In this document: positions 54,459-64,000 of the stretch, in pieces
How the letters are laid out: the number at the start of each line of letters is the position of its first letter
Position numbering within the stretch: the stretch's first letter is position 1
DNA from: Dichomitus squalens LYAD-421 SS1
Lineage: Eukaryota > Basidiomycota > Agaricomycetes > Polyporales > Polyporaceae
Assembly: GCF_000275845.1 (NCBI RefSeq)
Contig: NW_006766885.1
Location: 198,436 to 262,435, forward strand
Direction: 5' to 3'
DNA length: 64,000 nucleotides
Made by a program: the position numbers and the translations under genes
The notes under the pieces: model-generated
The model's input: only the letters and a program-made list of their open reading frames with translations
Told to the model about the DNA's origin: nothing
Databases searched by the model: none

Positions 54459-55834
54459 TCAAACGGCAGCATGAATACTCACCTCAGCATTCGGTGCTAC
54501 CGCCATGTAAAATGGAAATGCGGGAGAAACCACGTTATATTGGCCTGGCACTATGGATTCAGTCCCTGTGGCCCCTGGATGGGCGACTAGTCGATCTCCG
54601 GGAACTGTGGGATCATTCACGAACGGGGTGTGCCATGGAGATTGTTCGTGGTGGATCGTGGACGGCGGCGACGTCGAGGTTGTCATACGTTGAGATTGCA
54701 TTGTCCTAGAGTCATTCGAGGCGTCATCGTCCCTCGACTTCAGCCCAGTCCGAACTACGATGAAGGAGAAGACCAGGCCCTGCCGCAAGCTTAGATCGAC
54801 AACAAACTGTCAGACAGAATTCGCGGGACTCACGATAAGTGCGGGAAAGACATTCAAACAAACTACATATCCAACATCTGGACTCTTGAGTACCATGATG
54901 ACAAGTGCTATTGAAGCTGCGGAGTATACGGCAGCCGACTGGACGATCCCCTCTATGACCCTCTGTATGACGGGACTGGAGTGAGGTCCGAATGTTAGTT
55001 GTAGAACCCGCCACAGTATGAGTACTACGGTTAATTACGATCAACTTCTGGATCACAGAAGTAAATCGGGTCACGCACCTGTACAGAGGACATTCGTGAA
55101 CACTGACGTGGCAAAGAAGTCAGGGGTGGGTACCATGGGTAGCCAAGGCAAGGAGTATCCTAGCACTATCGGAGTATACGAAGTCAGTCCGAGGCGAGAC
55201 TCGGCTGCCCTACAGAAGACGACTTACAGATGTCACAAATGAGCAATATGGCCGGGAAGACTAAGACAGGCCAACGCCGCCCCCAGACGACATATAATCG
55301 GTAGACCTATTATTTTCTATCAGTACGGCCCGTTTCATTCGCACCTGAAGATTCTACCATGAATCCATCTCCCAGCAATGTTTGAGACACGTAGATAACA
55401 AACTTCGCGTTGCTGACCGAGACATACCACAAAGGCGTCCTCCCTTGCTCAACTTCACCAGAATATCTGTTGCAGCTGACGTATACACTGAGGAAGAAGT
55501 GCTGACGAATGATACTCGAATGATGAGCATGCGTCGAGAGGACTAGGATCGTAGTTCACTTACGGCGAACGCGAGGAGAAGCATCGCTGTGCCTGCAAGG
55601 AATGGGAAGGCACTCGGCTTGCGCAGACGTTCCGAAACAGAGATACACCGAAAAAAGATCCGCGCTCCGATACTATGGATCGTCAGGAATGTTAAAAGGA
55701 ATACCCCTTCGAGGACCACTGAGATCATGAGCACAGTGCCTGACATGGCCATTCCCTATAATCAGGGACATCAGGTCTAGACACACTTGAGCACGGAGGG
55801 TACTCACCTCATCGTTCATTTGAGAAGGAAACAT
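54459..55834 (-). CDS. Seven-transmembrane protein, agaricomycete family, paralogue 2
   Basis: Seven exons on the minus strand, 55834-55808, 55755-55564, 55501-55358, 55306-55228, 55165-55079, 55024-54834 and 54779-54459, give 346 residues. It begins MFPSQMNDE and continues with helices VLMISVVLEGVFLLTFL, AGTAMLLLAFA, FVIYVSQTLLGD, LVFPAILLICD, AVYSAASIALVIM and VCLNVFPALI, matching paralogue 1 position by position, including YRLYVVW and VIEGIVQSA. The C-terminal cytosolic tail is longer (about 90 residues, Ser/Thr/Pro-rich). A further intron near the end is possible and would change only the last few residues. There is no recognised function. Confidence 0.82.
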
Positions 55835-56972
55835 GGCGAGAAGAGAGGGAATTTCAGCGGCAACAAAGATAGTGAGGGTACTGCTCGAATGAGCGCACAG
55901 TATAAGGCGTGTACCAGACGACGCGCGGTGCACGACTTTCCGGCTTTCGCTAGTGAGGGTCATATACGATCTGCACATAGTCTTCTCGGGTCAGTTGGTT
56001 GCGAAGGCTGTGTCTCCGTTCCACTCGCGCGATGTGGACCACGTACCTGTACGTGATCAACTATCTGTGAGATGTTCGTTCGCCTCATTCGAGACAGATA
56101 GAGCGCTCAAGGTGCTCGCCTGAGATTTAAACGCACCCGCGGTAGATGTGATGGAACCTCAATACGTGTGTCTTAAGAGTTTGCGCTGAAGTGAAGACGT
56201 CGTACTTCTGGTGAGGATGAATGCCGAGCAATCAGACTGGAAAAGTTCAGTGTGGACCTCATCAACCATTTGCTGTGACCAAGCCATGTCGCTATCTCCT
56301 AGAACTGTTTAACATGAAGTGCGCATCTAGTGTACGACGGACAGAGCGTGACTATGATTTTGCAGGACCGTATAAGGCCAGGGTGTCTACGCACAACGCA
56401 TCAGTCGAATCAGGCTTGCGAGGTTTGAATACCTCATAGTGAGGTGCTTGCCATTGTGAGCACGCGATCTTTTGCCTATACACCTCCGCTGAAGTTAGTA
56501 TTAGCTCGAGCCAGTGGCCACTCCAGTCTACCTGCTAGGTTTTTCCCACATTCCTTGACGGGGCATACATCAGTCCCTCAGGCTTGTCAGTACGACCCAG
56601 AATGGATGATGCACCGACAACTCGGAGGACAGCACCTGGAGCAAAGAGGCGAAGTCTAGGATGCAAAGTAGCTCGTCCGTACGCTAGAGCAGCCAGAAGA
56701 TCGCCATCTAAGTATTGTTTAGAAGTTCGAACTGGCAAGTAGCAGGTAGGGGTGTGGCAAGCGCCAGGAGGCCAACGTAGCACACGAAGTACAAGCGCGC
56801 GTTTGAGCAGTTCTCTCATTCGAACCACTCTCCATCCCCTACAAAAGTCGGTTGGATCAGCAGCAGATACATGTGGAGAAATGCGCTAGCAAAGGGACAC
56901 CAGACCAGAGCTGCGAGGACTGCACATACCAGCCTTCTACACTCATGTAAGCCACTCGCGCGCGGCATCTGA
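55835..56972. other. Spacer before the Helitron helicase
   Basis: No supported gene on either strand. If the helicase fragment belongs to a Helitron, its missing Rep region should have been here; no HUH-type motif was seen. Confidence 0.5.
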
Positions 56973-58941
56973 CAACTCTTTTCTAAACCGCTTGCGATAC
57001 TTCCCTATGCAGTTCTTTCTCAAAGGGCACACCCTTTCAAAGATGCGTCGGACTATGCCATTGCAACGACCGCTCTCTCAGAAGGACCCCGCGCGAAGAT
57101 TACGAGCATCAGCAACAGCGTTGCTGGCCCCTCTCGCAAACCTGCACTCATCCTCAGCGACGGCCACAAAGCGGAGCATGCCCTCACCGAAGCCGTCCAG
57201 ACTCTCAAGTCGCCTCACCAGCTCCGGCTCTTCCTCGTGCATCTGCTCGTGAATGACCACGTCGCGTCTCCGATCACGGTATGGAACACGTTCCAGGATG
57301 CGCTCGCGCACGACTTCATCCTCAAGCACGACAACGTGAACCTAGGAGTGAACGACGCGTTGCAGGAGCTCAATTCCGCGCTGGAGGAGCACGGTAAGTC
57401 GCTCGCGCACTATGGGCTGCCGCAGCCCGCGTTCCACAGCCGGGAGGTCGAGATGGAGCTGGAGAAGTGGGAGGGGCAGCTGGACATGCTTGCAGCGAGG
57501 AGCGCGACGGCCGTGTCGAAGCTGAATCAGGAGCAGTATGGGATATACAAGGAGATCATGGACGCAGTCACGCACAAGCGGCCGCTGTGTGCATTTGTGG
57601 ATGGGAAGGCAGGGAGAGGGAAGACATTCTTGGTGAACACGATATGCAACAAGCTACGTTCCGAAGGACATATTGTTCTGCCTACCGCGACCTCTGCGTT
57701 TGCTGCGCAATTATATCCCGGTGGGAAGACTACCCACTCGGTGTTCAAGGCAGGTATTGTCGTCATTCAGCGTGTGCGCTTCCCAACTCACCCTGAAATC
57801 GCGCATGTAGGTGCCTATAGGCAACGACAACGAAGCACTCGTCTCACCAATAGAACCCCACGACCCACGAGGCGAGCTCATCCGCGAAGCGTCCGCCATT
57901 ATCTGGGACGAAGCCCCCATGGCCAAGAGCGCCGTCCTGGACTGCGTCGAGGAGACCTGCAGGCGCGTCATGCGCAACGACCTCCCCTTCGGTGGCAAGA
58001 TCGTTGTTCTGTTGGGAGACTTCCGCCAGACGTGCCCCGTCGTGCCCCAAGGCACCCGCCGCCAGGTCGTGGACGCGTCGATCCGCTCATCCCCCTTATG
58101 GAGCGAGTTCACAACGTTCCGTCTCCAGCGGCCGATCCGCAACGCCGAAGACCTGCCATACGCCGAGTTTGTCGACCTTATCGGGGAGGGGGCAGGCCCG
58201 CAGGTGCCGCTGGACCTCCTCCAGCGCGTGCATAACCGCAGCTCGCTCATCGAGTTCGTGTACCCCGAGGAGGTTCTCCGAGATCCTGCGCTCTGCCTCG
58301 CGAGGGCGATCCTCGCGCCTACGAACAGCCAAGTAGACGCGTACAATGCGGAGATTCTAGCAAAGATCGAGGGATATACTCGGACCTTTTACGCCGCGGA
58401 CTCCTTGCAAGACCCAGAAGACGTCGATGACACAGCGCCCGCACTGCTCCTTGAGCAGGCAGAACGCGACTCAATCCCCGGTATCCCAGCGCACAACCTG
58501 GAGTTGAAGGTGCACGGCGTGTACCGGCTCCTGTGCAACTTTGCGCCGGATAGGGGGCTGGTGAAGAACACGCGCGTCGTCGTAGTGCATATCGGGAAGA
58601 AGATCGTCACAGTGCGCATCCTACGCGGGGTCGGGGGTGTGGGGTCGATGGACTCGGAGGATGTGCTGATCTCGCGTATCCCGTTCAGCGCGGTGCTGCA
58701 GTCTGGGCACACGCTCGTGCGCAGGCAGTTCCCGCTCGCGCCTGCGTATGCGACGACGTTCAACAGCTGCCAGGGCCTCACATTGGACGTCGTCGGGGTC
58801 GATCTAACGCGACCGGTGTTTTCGCACGGGCAGCTGTACACGGCGTTGTCGCGCATCCGACATCGCAGCCACGCGAGGGTCCGCTTGCACCCTTGGCAGA
58901 GGACGACGAAGAATGTGACGTATCATGAAGTGTTACTTTAG
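56973..58941 (+). pseudogene. 5'-truncated Helitron PIF1-like helicase
   Basis: Frame open from 56973 to 57749, then an intron (57750-57810, GC donor) and 57811-58941. No ATG precedes the conserved part, and the Rep nuclease and N-terminal helitron domains are missing. Present are the segment SPHQLRLFLVHLLVNDHVAS that precedes the helicase in Helitron proteins, Walker A GKAGRGKTF, Walker B IIWDEAPM, motif III GDFRQTCPV, and the C-terminal SCQGLTLDVVGVDL and YTALSRIRHRS. The helicase half of about 600 residues has no internal stop. It could be a Helitron remnant or a domesticated helicase whose first exon was not found. The Helitron 3' end (CTRR after a hairpin) was not recognised. Confidence 0.8.
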
Positions 58942-59269
58942 CCATGCCCTCACCACTCTATCATTATATCATACCACAGCTTTGCTTGCTTAGATCTACA
59001 GTACTCTTGTTACATTGCTCTATATCGGTTAATTTACCTGAATCCAGATGGTTGGAAGTTGCTCACCGCACAAACGATACAGATCATGGCGATTGGTGCA
59101 ATACTTGACGGCCAGAATAATTAATGTAAGTGAGCGGTGTGGGCTGTTAGCTACAACAGCGGCCTCGTACAACAACACGCTGTACATTTCCTAAACCAAA
59201 CCTCCCGTGTACCCATACAATATGTGGAGGGGACGACAGTACGTGCTCCCCTAGCGGTACGCTTGACAC
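58942..59269. other. Convergent 3' spacer
   Basis: 328 bp between the helicase stop (plus) and the Tudor-SN stop (minus). AT-rich, with no feature recognised. Confidence 0.6.
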
Positions 59270-62200
59270 CTAGTCATCCTCCTCGACGTCGCCGAACTCA
59301 AACATGCCGGCGCGGTCGCGCTTCGCGATGGAGATCGCCTCCTGGAGCTTCTTGACCATGCCCGGGTACGCGGAGAGGTACCTGCAGCCCTTCTTGTCAA
59401 CGGTTGCATAGCCCTCGCGGACAAGCTCGACGTTGATAGAGTTGTAGAGGTCATTCGGAGAAGGGGGATCGTTGGGGTCGATGAGGCGGAGGTGAAGCAG
59501 TTGGCCATCCTTCTGGTCGACGTTGGCGATGAGCTTGCGGCCCTCGCAAAGAGCCCGGAAGCGGCCGATGGCCTCGTCGTAATACTCGCTCTCGGGTGAA
59601 ACGAATTTCACGAAACTGGATGAGGTACGGTCTCAGACTGTGCGCTGCGAGACCCGAAGAGACGGGGGAAGACGAGAAGAACACACCTGAGGCGTGCGTC
59701 ATGCGCCTGACCGGGAAGGGAGCGGAATTTAGGGTCGAGGGGCCTGATATCTGCGAAGCCGATGGTGTCCTGGTTGCCGTAGTCGATGAACGTGACCTCG
59801 GCCTCCTTCTTGATAGGCGACGCACGGCGGACCTTTGCACGATACCACTGGCCGTCGGAAAATTTGGCAGAGACGAGGTCGCCACCCCTGGGCGTGAAGC
59901 CTGCCGTAGAAGCGACCGTCTTGTGGTGGAGCGAGAAGTCGCGCATGAGCTTCTCGAGGGACGCAATGCCCTCGGTGTTCAGGATCTGGACCGAGAACCC
60001 GAACGAGGGCTTGATGCGGACGTCGCTGATGATGACGTCGATGTACTCGGTCTTGAGCGCGCCGTTGGCTTCTTCCTGGGGCGCTTCGACGACCTGCTCA
60101 GCCTGTTCGTCGTAGTCCTTCCAAATCTGCACGACCGGCCTTAGTTCACAAATCCCGATCAGCAGCGGAAACGACCTACATTGCGCTTCGCACTCTTCGC
60201 TTCGGCCTGGAACCAGAGATGACGCAATAAGCTCCTACCACCACACAGGTACATGCCCACTGTCAAACTTACCTCTGCGTCGTACAGCTGCTGCGCCCAC
60301 GACAGGTTCTCGGCCGAGTACCCGTGGACAGTAGCGAGGCCCTCCTTGACCAGCGCGATCGCAGCATTCTCCGTCTTATTCAGGTACAGCGCTCCGATGA
60401 ACCCGCCAGACTTGTCTGCGTCATTAATCTCGATTTCGACGTCACGCTGCATGTATCGGCGAGTCGCAAACTCAGATGCCTCCGGGCCGTATGGCTCGCT
60501 GGCTTCCGATGAGTTGCGGGCAGTGCGAGGTGCACGCACCCCGCTTAGGACCAGCGTCAGTACTTGGTTGTCCTTGGGCAGGAAGATCCTGTAGAGAAAT
60601 CAGCAACGGGGAACAGGTGTCGATTTGTTGACGTACTTGAAGCGGGATCCCGCAGCGACGTATTCGACAACCGCAGGGATGCGACCCAGCCGCTTGAAAC
60701 CGTTGACAAATGTTGTTGCACGGTGCGCAGACTATGTAACTCGTCTCGTGAGCAAACGGAGGAGGCAAAATCATCAGATAACCGGTGTACTTCGGAGATG
60801 TTGAGTGGTGCCTTCGGGGCCGGCTGCTCCTTGCCGGAGTGAATTCCGCGACCTTCTGCTGCTGCTCTGAGAATTCGGAGCAAAAGTGAGTCATTGCCTG
60901 CAACATAATCATACTCATACTTACGCCTGCTCTGCCGCCATCAGCTTGTCGTAGTCCGGTGAACGGTCCTCATCATCACGTTTATGCCGGACGGCGCTCG
61001 CGAGACCCTTCTCGATGAGCTGCTCAGCAATGTTCCTACATCCATCGCCTCAGCTCCGACTCCACGCAGCAACCACGATGCGACTAACGAATTGTTCCCG
61101 CCGTAACGAATCGTTGCGCACTCGCGCTCCTCAAACTCGCCCTCGCGGGGACGGATAAAGTCGATGTGGACCTTGACGTGCTTGCCGATCAGACGCTTCC
61201 GCAGGAACTCACGGGCTTCCTGCGCGTAGAATGCCTGCTTCGGATCCGAGAGTCTATCGGCGAAGGGCGAGGATATCAGCGATCATGATCAAGAGTATAG
61301 GAATGACCACCGACTTCGGCCCACGCGTCGAGCTCAGCTGCAACCGCCTCTCCTTGCCGCTCTCGCGGTCGACGACGGAGATCTGATCGGCGCTCCATAC
61401 GCGTACGACGGTCGCGTCGAACTGCCGCGTGTTGCCGTTGATTGCTGTCCCGTTCGACTTCGCAGATGGGGCGGGAGCATTTGCGTATAGGCACGCGCGC
61501 TTTTCCTTCGCGGTCTTTTCGGCGGCACGGAGGCGCTCCATGCCACCGCTGCTCGCGAGCATACCGGCGTGCCAATCGACGACGCGTGCCAGGCCGTTGG
61601 CGACGAGATGCTCTGCGACGTTCCCGGCGGGATGCAGAACTGGAAAGCTGTTGTAGTGCAGTGGTGAGACTGGGATCAGAGAAACTTACCAGAGCCAATG
61701 AAGATCGACGCTGGTGGTGGCGCTGCTGCATTAGCACCCGCTTGGAATGGAGTAGCGGTAGCATTAGGAAGAGATAGCAGCTGCACGCGGACGTATCGCT
61801 GCAATAGACGGGACTCCGTGAAGAATTTTGCCTGCGACATACGACAGATTAGCTCTTGCAGAAAGATGTCCCACGAAGATGTGTTATGTGCCGTGATGCA
61901 ACGCACCTCCTCTCCCCATGGCTCCGTCGTTTCGCCTGACTTACTCGCGACGCGAGAGCATCGGACACCAGCGAGAGCGATGTTGACGAACTGGTGGTCG
62001 CCATCAGGCATGAGGAGACGGACGCGCAGAGTTGAGCCATCTTTGACTTGCTCGACGAGACCTGACCAACATTTGTCCAGTTAACAGGGGCACACGAACA
62101 CGCGCGACGAGTTTGAATTCACCGTCAATCTGCTGACCCTTCCATTCAGTGATGAAGCCTTGCGAGTCCGAGGGCATCGTGTAGTGTGTCGCGTGCGCCT

Positions 62201-63015
62201 GTATCCGGTGAAACGTCAAACCCACATTCCAGCACAAGCGCTCGTGCCCTCTCGCGCAAGACGTTGCACCTACGCACCTTAGGGCCATGCGGATTCCATA
62301 CCCCTTTTCCAGCGGAACGCGCCTCGGCCTCAAGCTCTTTCTTGCGGACATCCTCTTCAGTGGGCTCGCGCTTGAGCTCCTTTAGCTTCGCCCAGCCATT
62401 CTTGAGTAGTTCGGACGCGAGGTCGACCCCGTTAATCTCCGCCGTTCCGATGTCGCGCGGGACGTCGTCGCTGGGCGGCAGAGAGTGCGTGGATGTGAAC
62501 GTGATAGGCTTCCCTACTGCGAGAGCGCGCAGGAATTCGCGTGACTCGAATGCCCAGTCCTGAGTTACACGCGTGCGGTACACGAGCGTGGGCAGGCAGG
62601 GTCCGAGTGAGTCGCGCGCTCAGGGATTTGGACATGGAACCCACCTCGTCCTCGCGCGTCGATGTGCCCATGCGCGGTGCTTGGATATCAGCGAGGTGCA
62701 GTACGCTAAGGAGCGCGCGTCAGGATCTCTCGCACACGACCGATAGTAACGGGACACACGAGCACGTACCGCTCCTTTGGGATCTGGCCCTGAGGCCCTG
62801 GGGTTCCGCGCAAGACGAGGGAGTCACCGGAGATCACGGCTGGTTACTCGATGATGTTCAGGACACAGAGCGACAGAGACATGAGGGATGGATTCCATAC
62901 ATTTCACAATCTAATATTTGACCCACGGTGCGTTTCCGAGAGCCTAAGATCAGTCACAGAGATCGTGAATGGCGCCCGCCAGTATGCGCAAGACGCTCAC
63001 CGCTTTCAAGGCCAT
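59270..63015 (-). CDS. Tudor staphylococcal nuclease (Tudor-SN/SND1)
   Basis: Seventeen exons on the minus strand: 63015-63001, 62910-62901 (10 nt), 62839-62770, 62705-62645, 62559-62278, 62198-62123, 62061-61907, 61831-61690, 61639-61315, 61253-61089, 61035-60925, 60866-60791, 60731-60637, 60588-60273, 60206-60180 (27 nt), 60126-59687 and 59615-59270, giving 903 residues. This cytosolic protein takes part in RNA decay, splicing, stress granules and, in animals, RISC. Four SNase-like domains are readable (starts such as [76 protein letters not shown]), then a Tudor domain ([25 protein letters not shown]) inside a split fifth SNase fold. Length is normal. The 10-nt exon encodes IVK plus one base and is needed to join the start. 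Confidence 0.94.
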
Positions 63016-63243
63016 GGTTGAGGGCTAGATAGACCGGATAAGCTAGACGCAAGGCAGGAGACGGGGTAGATGATTGAGAATAGGTGGGAGGTTTGGACAG
63101 CTGTAATTCGGGGCCTGGCAGCGCTGGCAGACCGCACTTGCTTTTCTCGGCCACGTGGAATGGCCAGTAGATCCAGCTTTCCCACGTTGCATTTCCCTCA
63201 GCTCGCTGTCGTCCACAGCACGTCCATCGGGCTCGCCATCACC
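63016..63243. promoter_or_regulatory. Shared divergent promoter of Tudor-SN and bS6m
   Basis: Only 228 bp separate the two start codons, which face away from each other, so the genes must share this region. No TATA box is evident on either side. Confidence 0.6.
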
Positions 63244-63705
63244 ATGCCTTTCTACCAGCTCGTATGCATCGCTGCGCACTACCCTGAATATGTCCGCATC
63301 CTCTTCACGCTTGACTATGAGGACCCCAGCTGACGTCAAACGCAATGCATATAGAAACACATCAAGGATCTCGTTACCCGCGTTGCGTCGCATGTCTTGA
63401 AGGAGGGTGGTGTCGTGCGCAAACTTGACTCATGGGGCACATGCACTCTTCCCCAACGCATGCGGAGAAATAAGCAGTATCACACTATTGGCGAGTGCGT
63501 AACAATCCGTTCGTGTCAGCAGCAGCAGACCTGATACTGTTGCAGCTACTGGACCATGCAGTTCGATGCCTCGCCAACGACATTGCGTGGCTTGAACACC
63601 ATCATGCGACACGACCCTCGAGTCATCCGTTGGACTAACCTCAAAATCGGCGAGAAGGTGACCGATGTCAGACAGTTCGTGGAGAAGACTGTGGACAGAA
63701 TTTGA
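63244..63705 (+). CDS. MRPS6: Mitochondrial ribosomal protein bS6m
   Basis: Exons 63244-63291, 63355-63494 and 63546-63705 give 115 residues. The protein belongs to the small mitoribosomal subunit (yeast Mrp17). The N-terminus MPFYQLVCIAAHYPEY, a middle HVLKEGGVVRKLDSWGT, and the typical end FDASPTTLRGLNTIMRHDP with RVIRWTNLKIG match the bS6 fold. The length fits fungal orthologues. It lies head-to-head with Tudor-SN. The gene is easily missed because no exon exceeds 160 nt. Confidence 0.93.
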
Positions 63706-63883
63706 TCCCACCACCACATGGCACTTGGTGCATGGCCCTTCAACCACTCTATATCTCCCGACTGGGGTCAACAATCTTTCATGTGGCCTGTGTGGGGCAT
63801 CGTCATTTGGCCTACAGGAATGTTACACTTATTGTATTATTGCCCTCTTAATCGCAACAGCTCTCGCACGCTATCATCCCACT

Positions 63884-64000
63884 TCACCGTGTCGCATGAC
63901 CTTGCACCCGGTCCAACACGGAAAGCAAGCCCGGGATAACCTGGACGCCAGTCAAAATCTCTTCGGCTTCCTTTCGCTCCTCTTCGCCTTCCGGCCCAGG
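63884..64000 (-). CDS. Possible 3' end of a gene leaving the window
   Basis: The minus strand from the right edge reads 38 codons with a charged start (EGEEERKEAEEIL) before a TGA at 63884-63886. It could be the last exon of a gene to the right, or chance. Nothing more can be said without flanking sequence. Confidence 0.3.
   Translation of the reverse strand, partial: PGPEGEEERKEAEEILTGVQVIPGLLSVLDRVQGHATR

Noticed and set aside
1..64000. tRNA genes and CRISPR arrays
   Set aside because: No convincing pair of pol III A/B boxes with a cloverleaf was found by eye, and no regularly spaced repeats; a tRNAscan-SE run would settle the tRNA question.

Overview
The window looks like a nuclear contig from an agaricomycete basidiomycete, probably a wood-decay Polyporales-type fungus. 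The evidence is: GC-rich genes cut by many introns of about 50-80 nt with GT(GC)...AG ends; an aryl-alcohol dehydrogenase; a HET-domain protein; lineage-expanded seven-transmembrane families; and a Helitron-type helicase. No prokaryotic features, rRNA genes, CRISPR arrays or convincing tRNA genes were seen. Almost every gene had to be rebuilt by splicing, and reading phase was checked across every intron given.

Layout. 1-6440: 3' part of an aryl-alcohol dehydrogenase, a HET protein and a ferric reductase. 6441-9553: no recognisable gene. 9554-20262: phosphomevalonate kinase ERG8, an AVT-type amino acid transporter, an F-box-like protein and a large serine-rich protein. 20743-25478: the Fe-S assembly factor NAR1, a short-chain dehydrogenase with an internal stop, and a 79-residue cysteine-rich protein in five tiny exons. 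26488-29609: t-SNARE TLG2 with a 1.3 kb first intron. 30076-30712: a non-autonomous TA-flanked transposon. 30752-31992: a 398-bp perfect duplication around an N gap, probably an assembly artefact. 32758-42138: an EF-hand MscS channel, RNA polymerase II subunit RPB3 with a WG/GW-rich tail, and a RING protein. 42960-50697: a broken 7TM gene, a BTB protein, an SDR, an Smr-domain protein and an ornithine decarboxylase antizyme that needs +1 frameshifting. 52174-58941: two tandem 7TM paralogues and a 5'-truncated Helitron helicase. 59270-64000: Tudor-SN, divergent from mitochondrial ribosomal protein bS6m, then a possible gene end.

The genes are mostly unrelated housekeeping loci (isoprenoid synthesis, Fe-S assembly, iron uptake, Golgi/endosome fusion, Pol II, polyamine control, mitoribosome, RNA decay) with accessory insertions between them. 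The most interesting points are the antizyme recoding site, the Argonaute-hook-like tail on RPB3, a hairpin-bearing dispersed repeat found in an MscS intron and upstream of antizyme, the IR/DR-like transposon, and several microexon genes that simple ORF calling cannot see.
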